This document shows, piece after piece, positions 1 to 7,525 of a DNA stretch of 35,308 bases. Location: assembly GCA_949740535.1 (NCBI GenBank), contig CATJHO010000071.1, forward strand, positions 1 to 35,308, read 5' to 3'. The notes under the pieces are model-generated. The model made no database searches and had not been told where the DNA came from. It was given only the letters and a program-made list of their open reading frames with translations. A program made the translations under genes and the position numbers. Position 1 is the stretch's first letter; each line of letters begins with the position of its first letter. The DNA comes from an uncultured Lachnospiraceae bacterium (GTDB lineage: Bacteria; Bacillota; Clostridia; Lachnospirales; Lachnospiraceae).

Positions 1-1
1 A

Positions 2-355
2 GAGGCTTATCCGGGACCGTCCCTTATCATTGCTTACGCTCCCTGTATCAATCATGGTATTAAGAAGGGCATGAGCAAGGCTCAGACCGAGGAAGAGCTT
101 GCAGTTAAGGCTGGTTACTGGCATTGCTTCCGGTTCAATCCGGCAGCGGCAGCAGAGGGTAAGGATGCCTTCACGCTGGACAGCAAAGAGCCCACAGAGG
201 ATTACAAGGAATTCTTAGACGGCGAAGTGCGTTACAATGCACTGAAGCGTGCAAATCCGGAAAGAGCGGCAATGCTGTTCGATAAGGCAGCTGCGACAGC
301 CAAGGCAAGATATGAGTATCTGAAGAAGCTTGGAGATCTGTACAAAGCCGAGTAG
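2..355 (+). CDS. nifJ: Pyruvate:ferredoxin (flavodoxin) oxidoreductase, C-terminal end (partial)
   Basis: The reading frame is open from the left edge of the window, so only about the last 117 codons are present. The start of the fragment (EAYPGPSLIIAYAPC, then INHGIKKGMSKAQ) is the typical C-terminal part of the thiamine-diphosphate domain of single-chain pyruvate:ferredoxin oxidoreductases, which convert pyruvate and CoA to acetyl-CoA, CO2 and reduced ferredoxin in anaerobes. The stretch continues with the family-typical AVKAGYWHCFRFNP and an alanine/lysine-rich end. The ATG at 71 is internal, not a true start. A hairpin follows about 60 bases after the stop. The family call is secure; completeness of the upstream part cannot be judged. 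Confidence 0.93.
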   Translation, partial: EAYPGPSLIIAYAPCINHGIKKGMSKAQTEEELAVKAGYWHCFRFNPAAAAEGKDAFTLDSKEPTEDYKEFLDGEVRYNALKRANPERAAMLFDKAAATAKARYEYLKKLGDLYKAE

Positions 356-413
356 GCTTTTTCAGGAATCCCTTAAGCGGATAGTATAAAAACAAAAGTA
401 ATAAAAATAAGAG

Positions 414-468
414 TGTCCCCCCGATATGGCTGGCCGTTTCCCTAAACTGTTTCCATATTGGGGGGACA
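414..468 (+). terminator. Long hairpin after nifJ, likely terminator
   Basis: TGTCCCCCCGATATGG at 414-429 pairs with CCATATTGGGGGGACA at 453-468: 16 base pairs with one G-T wobble and a 23-base loop. The plus-strand tail (TTCCTGTTTCC) is only moderately T-rich, while the A-rich left flank would give a better U tract on the minus strand. It may therefore work in both directions, although no minus-strand gene is seen to its right. Confidence 0.6.
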
Positions 469-701
469 TTCCTGTTTCCATACCTTTGGAGCAGTCTGGA
501 TACCTGCATTGTTATCTGTAGATGGGAGGGGCAGACCTTTCAACTGCATAATTTTCTGTATTTTTCATAGATTCCCTTGGATTTCGAAAAATATTTACCA
601 AAATGTCAACAAAAAAACCTATAAAAACAAAATAAAATATGTTAAACTATACATAAATGAAAGAACAAACAATGAAGTGAGACAGAAACAGGGGGAAAGC
701 C
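469..701 (+). other. AT-rich upstream region of the DeoR regulator
   Basis: No credible gene is seen between the nifJ hairpin and the DeoR start. Bases 540-690 are strongly AT-rich, with A-tracts around 600-640 and the stretch GTTAAACTATACAT at 641-654 that could hold a -10 element. No convincing -35/-10 pair with 16-18 base spacing could be picked. A GGGGGAAA ribosome binding site sits at 691-698. An operator for autoregulation is plausible but was not identified. Confidence 0.4.
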
Positions 702-1481
702 ATGCTGGCCATTGAGCGGAAAAATGAGATTCTGGCGATTCTGCAGAAAGAGCAGAGGGTTCTGGTATCGGAACTGAGTAAACGGTATGACGTGACAGAT
801 GAGACCATCCGCCGGGATTTGGAGAAGCTGGAGAGCGAGGGGTATGTAAAGAGAACCTATGGCGGCGCGGTCCTCAATCAGAATACCAAGGTAGATATGC
901 CTCTGCGCATTCGGGAGAAAACAAACCGCAGCGAGAAGCAGATCATCGCAAAGCTGGTGTCGGCCTTGATTGAGGAGGGCGATCGGATTATGCTGGATGC
1001 TTCTTCTACCTCTCTGATGATTGCCAAAGAGCTGAAGGATAAGAGAAAGCTGACGGTAATTACCAATTCGGTGGAGGTGCTGATTGAACTGGCCGGTCAT
1101 GAGGGGATACAGGTGATTTCTACCGGCGGGAACCTGAATGAGACATCCCTGTCTCTGGTGGGAAATGCCGCTCAGAAGGTGCTGAACGGCTACCACGTAG
1201 ATAAGGCAGTGCTTTCCTGCAAGGGAATCGATATTCACAACGGACTTACAGATTCCAACGAACTGGACAGCGATATTAAGAATGTCATGTATTCCTGCGC
1301 GGATACGGCGGTTCTGGCAGTAGACAGCAGCAAGTTTGACCGGGTTTCTTTTGTAAAGACCATGCAGATGAAGCAGGGAGACATACTGGTAACGGATCAG
1401 CAGCTGCCGGACGAGTGGCGGGCCTTTCTGGCGGAACGGGGAGTGTGTCTGATTATACCAGAAGAACAGGCGGGGAACTAA
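702..1481 (+). CDS. DeoR-family transcriptional regulator, likely of a sugar pathway
   Basis: 259 residues, the usual DeoR length. An N-terminal winged helix-turn-helix (about residues 3-57, including LVSELSKRYDVTDETIRRDL and the YGGAV wing) is followed by a DeoRC sensor domain of the sugar-phosphate isomerase fold, with D-A-S-S-T near residue 100, VITNS near 121 and an STGG loop near 140. These proteins repress sugar operons and are released by a phosphorylated sugar. The ATG at 702 is supported by GGGGGAAA five bases upstream. Rhamnulokinase follows after 128 bases on the same strand, so control of rhamnose use is a reasonable inference. The effector and operator are not visible. Confidence 0.9.
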   Translation: MLAIERKNEILAILQKEQRVLVSELSKRYDVTDETIRRDLEKLESEGYVKRTYGGAVLNQNTKVDMPLRIREKTNRSEKQIIAKLVSALIEEGDRIMLDASSTSLMIAKELKDKRKLTVITNSVEVLIELAGHEGIQVISTGGNLNETSLSLVGNAAQKVLNGYHVDKAVLSCKGIDIHNGLTDSNELDSDIKNVMYSCADTAVLAVDSSKFDRVSFVKTMQMKQGDILVTDQQLPDEWRAFLAERGVCLIIPEEQAGN

Positions 1482-1609
1482 AAAAACCAGTAATAGCCTC
1501 GAAGGACACAAATCGATTTACAGACACATGGACCTGTGGCTGGAAATAGATTTAGGACAGGTGGACTGAGGGGGTATTACGGAACTAAAAATAGAAAGGA
1601 ACATTTACT

Positions 1610-3031
1610 ATGGGAGAGGTTTATTACAATCTGGCGTTTGATTTTGGAGCATCCAGCGGAAGAATGGTTCTGTGTAAGCTGGAAGATGGGAAGCTGGAGC
1701 TGGAAGAGCTGCACCGCTTTCCCAACCATGAAATCCGTATCGGCGGCCATATTTACTGGGATTTATTCCGGCTGTACTATGAGATGAAGCAGGGCCTTAA
1801 GAAAGCAGCGGCCAAAAAGGTGCCGATTCAGAGTCTGGCGGTAGATACCTGGGGCGTGGACTACGGCCTCTTTGACAAGGATGGCAATCTGATTGGTACT
1901 CCGGTCAACTACCGGGATTCCCGGACAGACGGAATGATGGAAGAAATCGGGAAAATCATCCCCCTGGAAGAGCTGTACAACCGGACCGGTCTGGAGTTTA
2001 TGTATTTCAACTCCATATTCCAGTTGTATGCAGAGAAGAAAATGCGGCCGGTGATTCTGGACAATGCCAGGCGCCTGCTGTTTATGCCGGAACTGTTCGG
2101 CTATTTCCTCACCGGAATTATGTATACGGAATACACCTTTGCAAGTACTTCTCAGCTGCTGGATGCCCGGAAACGGGAGTGGGATTTTGAGCTGATCGAG
2201 AAGCTGGGACTGAAGAAAGAGCTTTTTGGCGATATAGTGATGCCGGGAACGATCATTGGAGATCTGCTGCCGGAGGTGGAGGAGGAGACAGGACTTTCCG
2301 GCGTGAAGGTGATCGCTGTGGGAAGCCACGATACGGCCTCTGCGGTGGCGGGAGCGCCCCTGGAGTCCCAGGATGCGGCATTCTTAAGCTGCGGCACCTG
2401 GTCTTTGCTTGGAATTGTGCTGGATGAGCCGATTTTGAATGAGACTTCCTATAAGTATAATTACACCAATGAGGGAAGCATTGACGGCAAGATTCAGTTT
2501 ATGAAGAATATCAACGGCCTGTGGATTATGCAGAATCTGCGGAAGAACTGGTGCGAGTTTGAGGCGGAGGTATCTTTCCCGGATATTATCAAGGCGGCCA
2601 GGGAGGCAAAGCGCAAGGACTTTATGATTGACCCAAAGGATCCCAGGTTTACGGCGCCCTTGAATATGATGAAGGAGATTGTGTCCTACTGCGAGGAAAA
2701 GGGGCAGGGAAAACCGGAGGGCCTTGGAGAGATGGCTATGGCGGTTTACAATGGCCTTACGGAGGAATACCGGAAGTCTATCAAGGGCATGGAGGAAATT
2801 ACCGGCCGTACCATTCCCTGTATCAATATGGTAGGGGGCGGCATTCAGGATGAGCTTTTGTGTGAACTGACCGCGAAGGCCACAGGCAAGCGGGTGATGG
2901 CAGGCCCAACCGAAGGCTCCGTGCTGGGAAACAGCCTGGTGCAGTTTGCAGCTATGGGCGCTGTGGACAGTATTGCAGAAGGACGCCGGATCATTAAAAA
3001 TTCTTTTGAAGTAAAAGTTTATGAGCCCTGA
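1610..3031 (+). CDS. rhaB: Rhamnulokinase (FGGY-family carbohydrate kinase)
   Basis: 473 residues, full length for RhaB, which phosphorylates L-rhamnulose at O1 using ATP in the cytoplasm. The N-terminal phosphate-binding segment AFDFGASSGRMVL (residues 9-21), VDTWGVDYGL with the catalytic-type Asp, GTPVNYRDSRT, and the adenosine-side motif VGSHDTASAVAGAPL are all typical of rhamnulokinases. The C-terminal NMVGGGIQDELLCELTA is also characteristic. An AGAAAGGA ribosome binding site precedes the ATG. The preceding DeoR gene is the likely regulator. The isomerase, aldolase and transporter of the pathway are not in this window. Close FGGY relatives such as fuculokinase are less likely given the GASSGR and GGGIQ signatures. 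Confidence 0.93.
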   Translation: MGEVYYNLAFDFGASSGRMVLCKLEDGKLELEELHRFPNHEIRIGGHIYWDLFRLYYEMKQGLKKAAAKKVPIQSLAVDTWGVDYGLFDKDGNLIGTPVNYRDSRTDGMMEEIGKIIPLEELYNRTGLEFMYFNSIFQLYAEKKMRPVILDNARRLLFMPELFGYFLTGIMYTEYTFASTSQLLDARKREWDFELIEKLGLKKELFGDIVMPGTIIGDLLPEVEEETGLSGVKVIAVGSHDTASAVAGAPLESQDAAFLSCGTWSLLGIVLDEPILNETSYKYNYTNEGSIDGKIQFMKNINGLWIMQNLRKNWCEFEAEVSFPDIIKAAREAKRKDFMIDPKDPRFTAPLNMMKEIVSYCEEKGQGKPEGLGEMAMAVYNGLTEEYRKSIKGMEEITGRTIPCINMVGGGIQDELLCELTAKATGKRVMAGPTEGSVLGNSLVQFAAMGAVDSIAEGRRIIKNSFEVKVYEP

Positions 3032-3046
3032 GAGGGTAGAATAAAT

Positions 3047-3080
3047 TGAACCATGCAGAAATGGTTCAGTCTGTCTGAAC
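3047..3080 (+). repeat. Overlapping, mutually exclusive small hairpins
   Basis: TGAACCAT (3047-3054) pairs with ATGGTTCA (3061-3068) over a six-base loop, while GTTCAG (3064-3069) can instead pair with CTGAAC (3075-3080). The two stems share bases and cannot both form. The 9-mer CATGCAGAA occurs directly at 3052 and again at 3088. The site sits in the rhaB to PRTase-like gene gap; no T tract follows, so it is not an ordinary terminator. Confidence 0.5.
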
Positions 3081-3114
3081 TGTTTCACATGCAGAATGAA
3101 AGGAGGCAGGCTTT

Positions 3115-3756
3115 ATGGAAACACGTATGTACAAAATTCCGGCAGCAGCGGATCGGGAGGTTTTATTGAGGGTGATTCCCGGCCATTTTGCAACCAACCA
3201 TTCCCACATCAATTATTACATTGATCTGGCGCTGCTGAAGACCCGGCAGAAGGAGGCACAGGCGGCGGCCAGGGTGCTGGCCCAGTACTGCAACTATACG
3301 GTGGTGGATACCATTGTCTGCGTGGAGGGCTGTGAGGTGATTGGAGCTTATCTGGCGGAGGAGCTGACCAACGCGGGAATTATGTCCATGAACCGGCACA
3401 AGACCATTTACATAGCCAGTCCCGAATCCCATACGGACGGCCAGATTATTTTCCGGGATAATATGCAGATGATGATCCGTGATAAGAATGTGTTGCTGCT
3501 TCTGGCTACAGCTACTACGGGAAAGACGCTGGAACAGAATCTGAAGTGTATTGAATATTACGGCGGAAGGATTCAGGGAATCAATGCCATATTCAGCGCG
3601 GTGAGCAGGGCCAGATCCATTGAGGTGAAGTCCATTTTTACCCAGAAGGATATACCCGATTACCACACCTACGAGTTTCAGAACTGCCCCATGTGCAGGA
3701 ACAATCAGAGGGTGGATGCGATTGTAAATACCTTTGGCTACAGTAAGATTGAGTAA
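3115..3756 (+). CDS. Orotate-phosphoribosyltransferase-like protein (type I PRTase fold) with altered PRPP loop
   Basis: 213 residues resembling clostridial proteins often labelled orotate phosphoribosyltransferase. The segment VLLLLATATTGKTL (residues 126-139) lines up with the PRPP loop of type I PRTases (hydrophobics-DD-h-h-TTG-x-T), but the acidic pair is replaced by Ala-Thr. The C-terminus carries CPMC (residues 191-194), a possible metal or redox site, followed by DAIVNTFGYSKI. An AAAGGAGG ribosome binding site supports this ATG. It lies 83 bases after rhaB and is followed by a terminator. No other pyrimidine gene is near, so a role in UMP synthesis is doubtful; it may be a ligand-sensing or divergent PRTase. 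Confidence 0.65.
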   Translation: METRMYKIPAAADREVLLRVIPGHFATNHSHINYYIDLALLKTRQKEAQAAARVLAQYCNYTVVDTIVCVEGCEVIGAYLAEELTNAGIMSMNRHKTIYIASPESHTDGQIIFRDNMQMMIRDKNVLLLLATATTGKTLEQNLKCIEYYGGRIQGINAIFSAVSRARSIEVKSIFTQKDIPDYHTYEFQNCPMCRNNQRVDAIVNTFGYSKIE

Positions 3757-3786
3757 AAAACAGTAAGAAGAAGTAAATGAGAGCAG

Positions 3787-3835
3787 AAGACCTTTCGGAG
3801 AAAGCAGGCATTGCCGGTCCGGGGGGTCTTTTTGT
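3787..3835 (+). terminator. Rho-independent terminator after the PRTase-like gene
   Basis: AAGACCTTTCGGA (3787-3799) pairs with TCCGGGGGGTCTT (3818-3830): 13 base pairs including three T-G wobbles, followed by TTTGTTG. It separates the rhaB group from the ibrA operon. Confidence 0.8.
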
Positions 3836-3863
3836 TGAACTTGCTTTAGTAATGTGATAAAGT
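3835..3863 (+). promoter_or_regulatory. Candidate sigma-A promoter of the ibrAB / two-component operon
   Basis: TTGAAC (3835-3840), a 17-base spacer and TAAAGT (3858-3863). Transcription would begin near 3869-3872, which is essentially at the ibrA start codon. The -10 is imperfect, so confidence is moderate. Confidence 0.5.
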
Positions 3864-3870
3864 AATAGGC

Positions 3871-5205
3871 ATGATGAGACGGGAATATTTAGAGCAGAAT
3901 GTATACGAAGCCTTTCAAAAGCGGCTGAAATTTATTTTTGAGGAATTTGATAATATTTATGTTTCCTTTTCAGGAGGAAAAGACAGCGGATTACTTTTGA
4001 ATCTGGTGCTGGACTATCGAAAGGAATTTTTTCCGGAGAAACGGATCGGCGTCTTTCACCAGGATTTTGAGGCACAGTATACGGTAACCACAGAATATGT
4101 AAAACGGACCTTTGAACGCCTGAAGGAGGAGGCGGAGCTGTATTGGATCTGTCTTCCTATGGCCACACGGACAGCCCTTGGAAGCTATGAGATGTACTGG
4201 TATCCCTGGGATGATAAAAAGCCGGACCGATGGGTGCGGGAGCTGCCCAAGGGGGATTATGTGATTCATATGGGCAATAATCCCATCACGACTTACCGCT
4301 ATCGGATGCATCAGGAGGATCTGGCCAAGCAGTTTGGACGCTGGTACCGGATGTCCCATGGAGACGGCCGGACAGTCTGCCTTCTGGGGATACGGGCGGG
4401 AGAATCCCTGCAGCGGTACAGCGGTTTTCTCAATAAAAAATATGGTTACCATGGAGAGTGCTGGATCAGCAGAACTTTCAAGGATGTCTGGTGCGCTTCT
4501 CCCATGTACGACTGGACCTTAAATGACGTTTGGCACGCCAATTATCTCTTTGAATATGATTACAATGAACTGTATGACCTCTATTACAAGGCGGGATTGA
4601 AGGTGTCCCAGATGCGGGTGGCATCTCCCTTCAACGATTATTCCAAGGATTCTCTGAATCTGTACCGGGTGATTGATCCGGAGATCTGGGTGAAGCTGGT
4701 GGGACGGGTGCAGGGCGCCAATTTCGCCGCCATTTACGGGCGGACCAAGGCCATGGGGTATCGGAATGTTACCCTGCCGGAGGGGCATACCTGGAAATCC
4801 TATACGCAGTTCCTGCTGGATACGCTGCCTGCCAGACTGCGTAACAATTATGTGAAGAAATTCAATACCTCTATTAAATTCTGGCACGAGACAGGCGGCG
4901 GGCTGGATGAGGAAACCATTCAGGAACTTTTAAACCACGGATACCACATCCGGCGGAACGGTGTATCCAATTATACCTTAAGCCGGAAATCCAGGATTGT
5001 ATTTATTGGGAAGATTCCCGACCATACCGATGACATTAAGTCTACAAAAGATATTCCCAGCTGGAAGCGTATGTGCTACTGCATTTTAAAAAATGATCAC
5101 AACTGCCGGTTTATGGGATTTGGGATCAGCCGCCAGCAGCAGAAGCAGGTTGATTCCATCCGGAATAAGTACAAAAGCTTGGAGGAGATACATTATGGAG
5201 TTTAA
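3871..5205 (+). CDS. IbrA-like PAPS-reductase-family protein (DUF3440)
   Basis: 444 residues. The N-terminus has the PP-loop SFSGGKDSG (residues 32-40) of the adenine-nucleotide alpha-hydrolase / PAPS reductase family, preceded by FEEFDNIYV and followed by GVFHQDFEAQY. The C-terminal part with MCYCILKNDHNCRFMGFG matches the DUF3440 region of E. coli IbrA. PAPS-reductase relatives such as DndC act in sulfur chemistry on DNA; IbrA itself, with IbrB, is known as a regulator of immunoglobulin-binding proteins, with unknown chemistry. The next gene is an IbrB-like ParB-fold protein, overlapping by 11 bases. No ribosome binding site precedes the tandem ATG at 3871/3874, and an in-frame stop at 3850 rules out an upstream start. 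Assimilatory sulfate reduction is unlikely because no other sulfur genes are nearby. Confidence 0.85.
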   Translation: MMRREYLEQNVYEAFQKRLKFIFEEFDNIYVSFSGGKDSGLLLNLVLDYRKEFFPEKRIGVFHQDFEAQYTVTTEYVKRTFERLKEEAELYWICLPMATRTALGSYEMYWYPWDDKKPDRWVRELPKGDYVIHMGNNPITTYRYRMHQEDLAKQFGRWYRMSHGDGRTVCLLGIRAGESLQRYSGFLNKKYGYHGECWISRTFKDVWCASPMYDWTLNDVWHANYLFEYDYNELYDLYYKAGLKVSQMRVASPFNDYSKDSLNLYRVIDPEIWVKLVGRVQGANFAAIYGRTKAMGYRNVTLPEGHTWKSYTQFLLDTLPARLRNNYVKKFNTSIKFWHETGGGLDEETIQELLNHGYHIRRNGVSNYTLSRKSRIVFIGKIPDHTDDIKSTKDIPSWKRMCYCILKNDHNCRFMGFGISRQQQKQVDSIRNKYKSLEEIHYGV

Positions 5206-5728
5206 GAGTCCCGTATATCAGGTGATATCTGTGCCGGTGGGCAAGATAGAACCCAACACCTATAACCCGAACATGGTAGCGCCGCCGGAGATGAAGCTGC
5301 TCTATGAGAGTATCCGGGAGGACGGCTATACCATGCCCATTGTGTGCTATTATGATAAATCCAGAGATATGTACATCATTGTAGACGGTTTCCACCGTTA
5401 CCGGGTGATGCTGGAATATCCGGATATTTATGAGCGGGAGGATGGAAGACTGCCGGTGTCGGTCATAAATAAGCCCATTGACCACAGAATGGCCAGTACC
5501 ATCCGCCACAACCGGGCAAGAGGAAATCATGATGTGGACCTGATGAGCAATATTGTGAAAGAGCTGCACGATCTGGGACGTTCGGATGCCTGGATTTCCA
5601 AGCATCTGGGTATGGATCGGGATGAAATTTTAAGATTAAAGCAGATTACAGGGCTGGCAGCCCTGTTCCGGGACGTGAAGTTCGGGCAGGCATGGCGGCC
5701 TGCCGAGGAGGAATGGGAAGAGTCATGA
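5195..5728 (+). CDS. IbrB-like ParB/sulfiredoxin-fold protein
   Basis: 177 residues from the ATG at 5195, which has GGAGG ten bases upstream and overlaps the end of ibrA by 11 bases; a longer in-frame opening from 5093 lies inside ibrA and is not used. The ParB N-terminal fold is shown by KIEPNTYNPNMV (about residues 17-28), SIREDGYTMPIV, the VDGFHRYR nucleotide-binding-type motif (about residues 64-71) and STIRHNRARGNH. A C-terminal helix-turn-helix-like stretch (RSDAWISKHLGMDRDEILRL) follows. IbrB proteins pair with IbrA. ParB-fold members bind or turn over nucleotides and often bind DNA. The pair probably acts together; the target is unknown. Confidence 0.85.
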   Translation: MEFKSPVYQVISVPVGKIEPNTYNPNMVAPPEMKLLYESIREDGYTMPIVCYYDKSRDMYIIVDGFHRYRVMLEYPDIYEREDGRLPVSVINKPIDHRMASTIRHNRARGNHDVDLMSNIVKELHDLGRSDAWISKHLGMDRDEILRLKQITGLAALFRDVKFGQAWRPAEEEWEES

Positions 5729-5748
5729 TCGGAGAGAGGAAGGAAAAG

Positions 5749-6849
5749 ATGCAGAAGAAAATGAGAACTATCCGGCTGGGAATCCTGCTGTTTTCTGCCG
5801 GGCTTTTTCTTCCGGGCCTGGCCGGCAGGGCTTCCGGGGAGGAGCAGGATCTTCTTCGGGACTATCAGGCCTATCAGGAGGCGTTTGAAGCCATTGGCGA
5901 TTGGGAGGATCTGCAAAACAGTTCCTATGAGATTGTGGAAGAGCAGATTTTCCCGGTAACCCTGGAAACCTTCAGTCAGGAGGAGCTGACACTGGTTCCT
6001 GCCATTGAGCGGCAGTGGAACCGGCTGGCCCTCTTCTTCCTGGACGGAACCGGGCAGGTGGTGTACCGTTACAACCAGCTGGAAATGAACTATCGGATTC
6101 CGGGAGCGCTGGGGCAGGTGGTGAAGGATGTGACGGGCATTGCCTTTTCCGATGTGAACGGAGACGGCCTTAAGGACGTGATCGTGATTGCCAAGTGTGT
6201 GAATCCATCCGGAAGCTATGCGGGCATTCCCTATAAGGTGGGAGATGTAGTGTTTCAGGGGCAGGGAAGCCTCTACCGGGACTGGCGGATTTCCGATAAG
6301 ATCAACCGGTTCAGCATGAACAAAAGCACCAACCAGATTCTGTTTTTTGCCAGGGACGGAATATCCACAGAATTTCTGTATACAGCCTCTACGGTGGAGG
6401 AACTGAAAGAGAATGGATTCACGGTGATGGAGGATCAGTGTTATACGAGAGAGTTTGAGCGTCTGGGACGCCTGCGGGTGGTACCTGGGGTGTTTCGGAT
6501 GGCCTGGTATGATTTCTTTCTGATCTATCTGGTGGATGAGCAGGGGCAGATTGTCTGGAGCCTTCAGCCCATGCTGGACTATGACGGACTCTATTCCCTG
6601 AAGGGAATCAACGGGAGAGACGTGGACGGGGACGGCATGAAGGATCTGGTTGTTCTGGGCCGCTACAGCCGGGAGGACGAGTCAGGAGAGCAGATCGTGG
6701 AAAACCGGTGCTCCATTTACTATCAGAGAACCAGCGGATTCGAGGAAGATACAGGATTTGAAGATTATTATCAGTATACGGAAGCAGATACCATGGAGGA
6801 CATGATACAAAAGATCCGGGAATACTGGGGATGGCAGGTAGAGGAATGA
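5749..6849 (+). CDS. Secreted protein with two DxDxDG (FG-GAP/VCBS-type) repeats
   Basis: 366 residues from the ATG at 5749, chosen because GAGGAAGG lies six bases upstream; an ATG at 5725 overlapping the ibrB stop as ATGA is an alternative and would add eight residues. The N-terminus is a signal peptide: MQKKMRTIRL, a hydrophobic stretch at residues 11-24, then a likely cleavage near GRASG. Two calcium-loop-like motifs appear, DVNGDGLKD (135-143) and DVDGDGMKD (291-299), each in a similar hydrophobic setting. Such repeats form beta-propeller blades or bind Ca2+. Its position directly before the response regulator (4-base overlap) suggests an extracytoplasmic partner of the kinase. No enzyme motif was recognised. 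Confidence 0.75.
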   Translation: MQKKMRTIRLGILLFSAGLFLPGLAGRASGEEQDLLRDYQAYQEAFEAIGDWEDLQNSSYEIVEEQIFPVTLETFSQEELTLVPAIERQWNRLALFFLDGTGQVVYRYNQLEMNYRIPGALGQVVKDVTGIAFSDVNGDGLKDVIVIAKCVNPSGSYAGIPYKVGDVVFQGQGSLYRDWRISDKINRFSMNKSTNQILFFARDGISTEFLYTASTVEELKENGFTVMEDQCYTREFERLGRLRVVPGVFRMAWYDFFLIYLVDEQGQIVWSLQPMLDYDGLYSLKGINGRDVDGDGMKDLVVLGRYSREDESGEQIVENRCSIYYQRTSGFEEDTGFEDYYQYTEADTMEDMIQKIREYWGWQVEE

Positions 6850-7499
6850 TAAAGATTTTGATTGTGGATGACGAGAAGCCCATCTGTGATTTGATAGATA
6901 TGAACCTGTCTGCAGCAGGTTATCAGTGTAAAAGCGTGCAGGACGGCCTGGCGGCCATTGATCTGATTGAACAGGAAGTCTTTGATCTGATCCTTCTGGA
7001 CATAATGCTGCCGGGAGCGGACGGATTCGATATTATGGAATATATCCGGCCTTTGAAGGTTCCTGTGATCTTCATTACAGCCAGAGGAGAGGTTAAGAAT
7101 AAGATTAAGGGTCTGAAGCTGGGAGCGGAGGATTATCTGGTAAAGCCCTTTGACGTGCTGGAGCTGATCGCGCGGGTGGAGGTGGTGCTGCGCCGGTTCC
7201 ACAAGACAGAGCAGACCCTGACAGCCGGGGATGTGATGGTGGATCTGGAGGCCAGAAAGGTTACCAGAGCCGGCCGCCCGGTGGTGCTGACCAACAAGGA
7301 GTACGGGCTTTTGGTGCTCTTTATGCGGAATAAAAATGTGGCTCTCTTTAAGGAAACCCTTTACGAGAAGGTCTGGGAAGATGAGTACATGGCGGACAGC
7401 CGCACCCTGGAGCTTCACGTCCAGAGGCTCCGGCGGAAAATGGGCTGGGAAAAGAATCTGGTAGCAGTGTATAAAGTAGGTTACCGGCTGGAGATCTGA
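6846..7499 (+). CDS. OmpR/PhoB-family response regulator
   Basis: 217 residues from the ATG at 6846, which overlaps the previous stop as ATGA and has GTAGAGGA just upstream; an opening from 6831 would be longer but lacks support. The receiver domain has D8/D9, the phosphoacceptor D52 (LILLDIMLPG), T78 (FITAR) and K100 (LVKPFD). The C-terminal winged helix (about residues 125-217) has TNKEYGLLVLFMRN, the recognition-helix region SRTLELHVQRLRRKMG, and ends with the wing AVYKVGYRLEI. It would be phosphorylated by the next gene's kinase and regulate transcription, possibly of this same operon. Confidence 0.93.
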   Translation: MIKILIVDDEKPICDLIDMNLSAAGYQCKSVQDGLAAIDLIEQEVFDLILLDIMLPGADGFDIMEYIRPLKVPVIFITARGEVKNKIKGLKLGAEDYLVKPFDVLELIARVEVVLRRFHKTEQTLTAGDVMVDLEARKVTRAGRPVVLTNKEYGLLVLFMRNKNVALFKETLYEKVWEDEYMADSRTLELHVQRLRRKMGWEKNLVAVYKVGYRLEI

Positions 7500-7525
7500 G
7501 GGCAGCCGGAATCGGAGGTATAAGT

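Noticed and set aside
458-715. 85-residue frame upstream of the DeoR gene
   Set aside because: It begins in the hairpin after nifJ, runs through AT-rich DNA and shows no family pattern or ribosome binding site.
5093-5194. Longer start for the IbrB-like protein
   Set aside because: The added residues are a frame-shifted reading of ibrA; the ATG at 5195 has GGAGG and a family-typical N-terminus.
3871-5728. Assimilatory sulfate reduction or Dnd phosphorothioation cluster
   Set aside because: No other cys or dnd genes (dndB, dndD, dndE or IscS-type) are present; the DUF3440 tail and ParB-fold partner fit IbrA/IbrB better.
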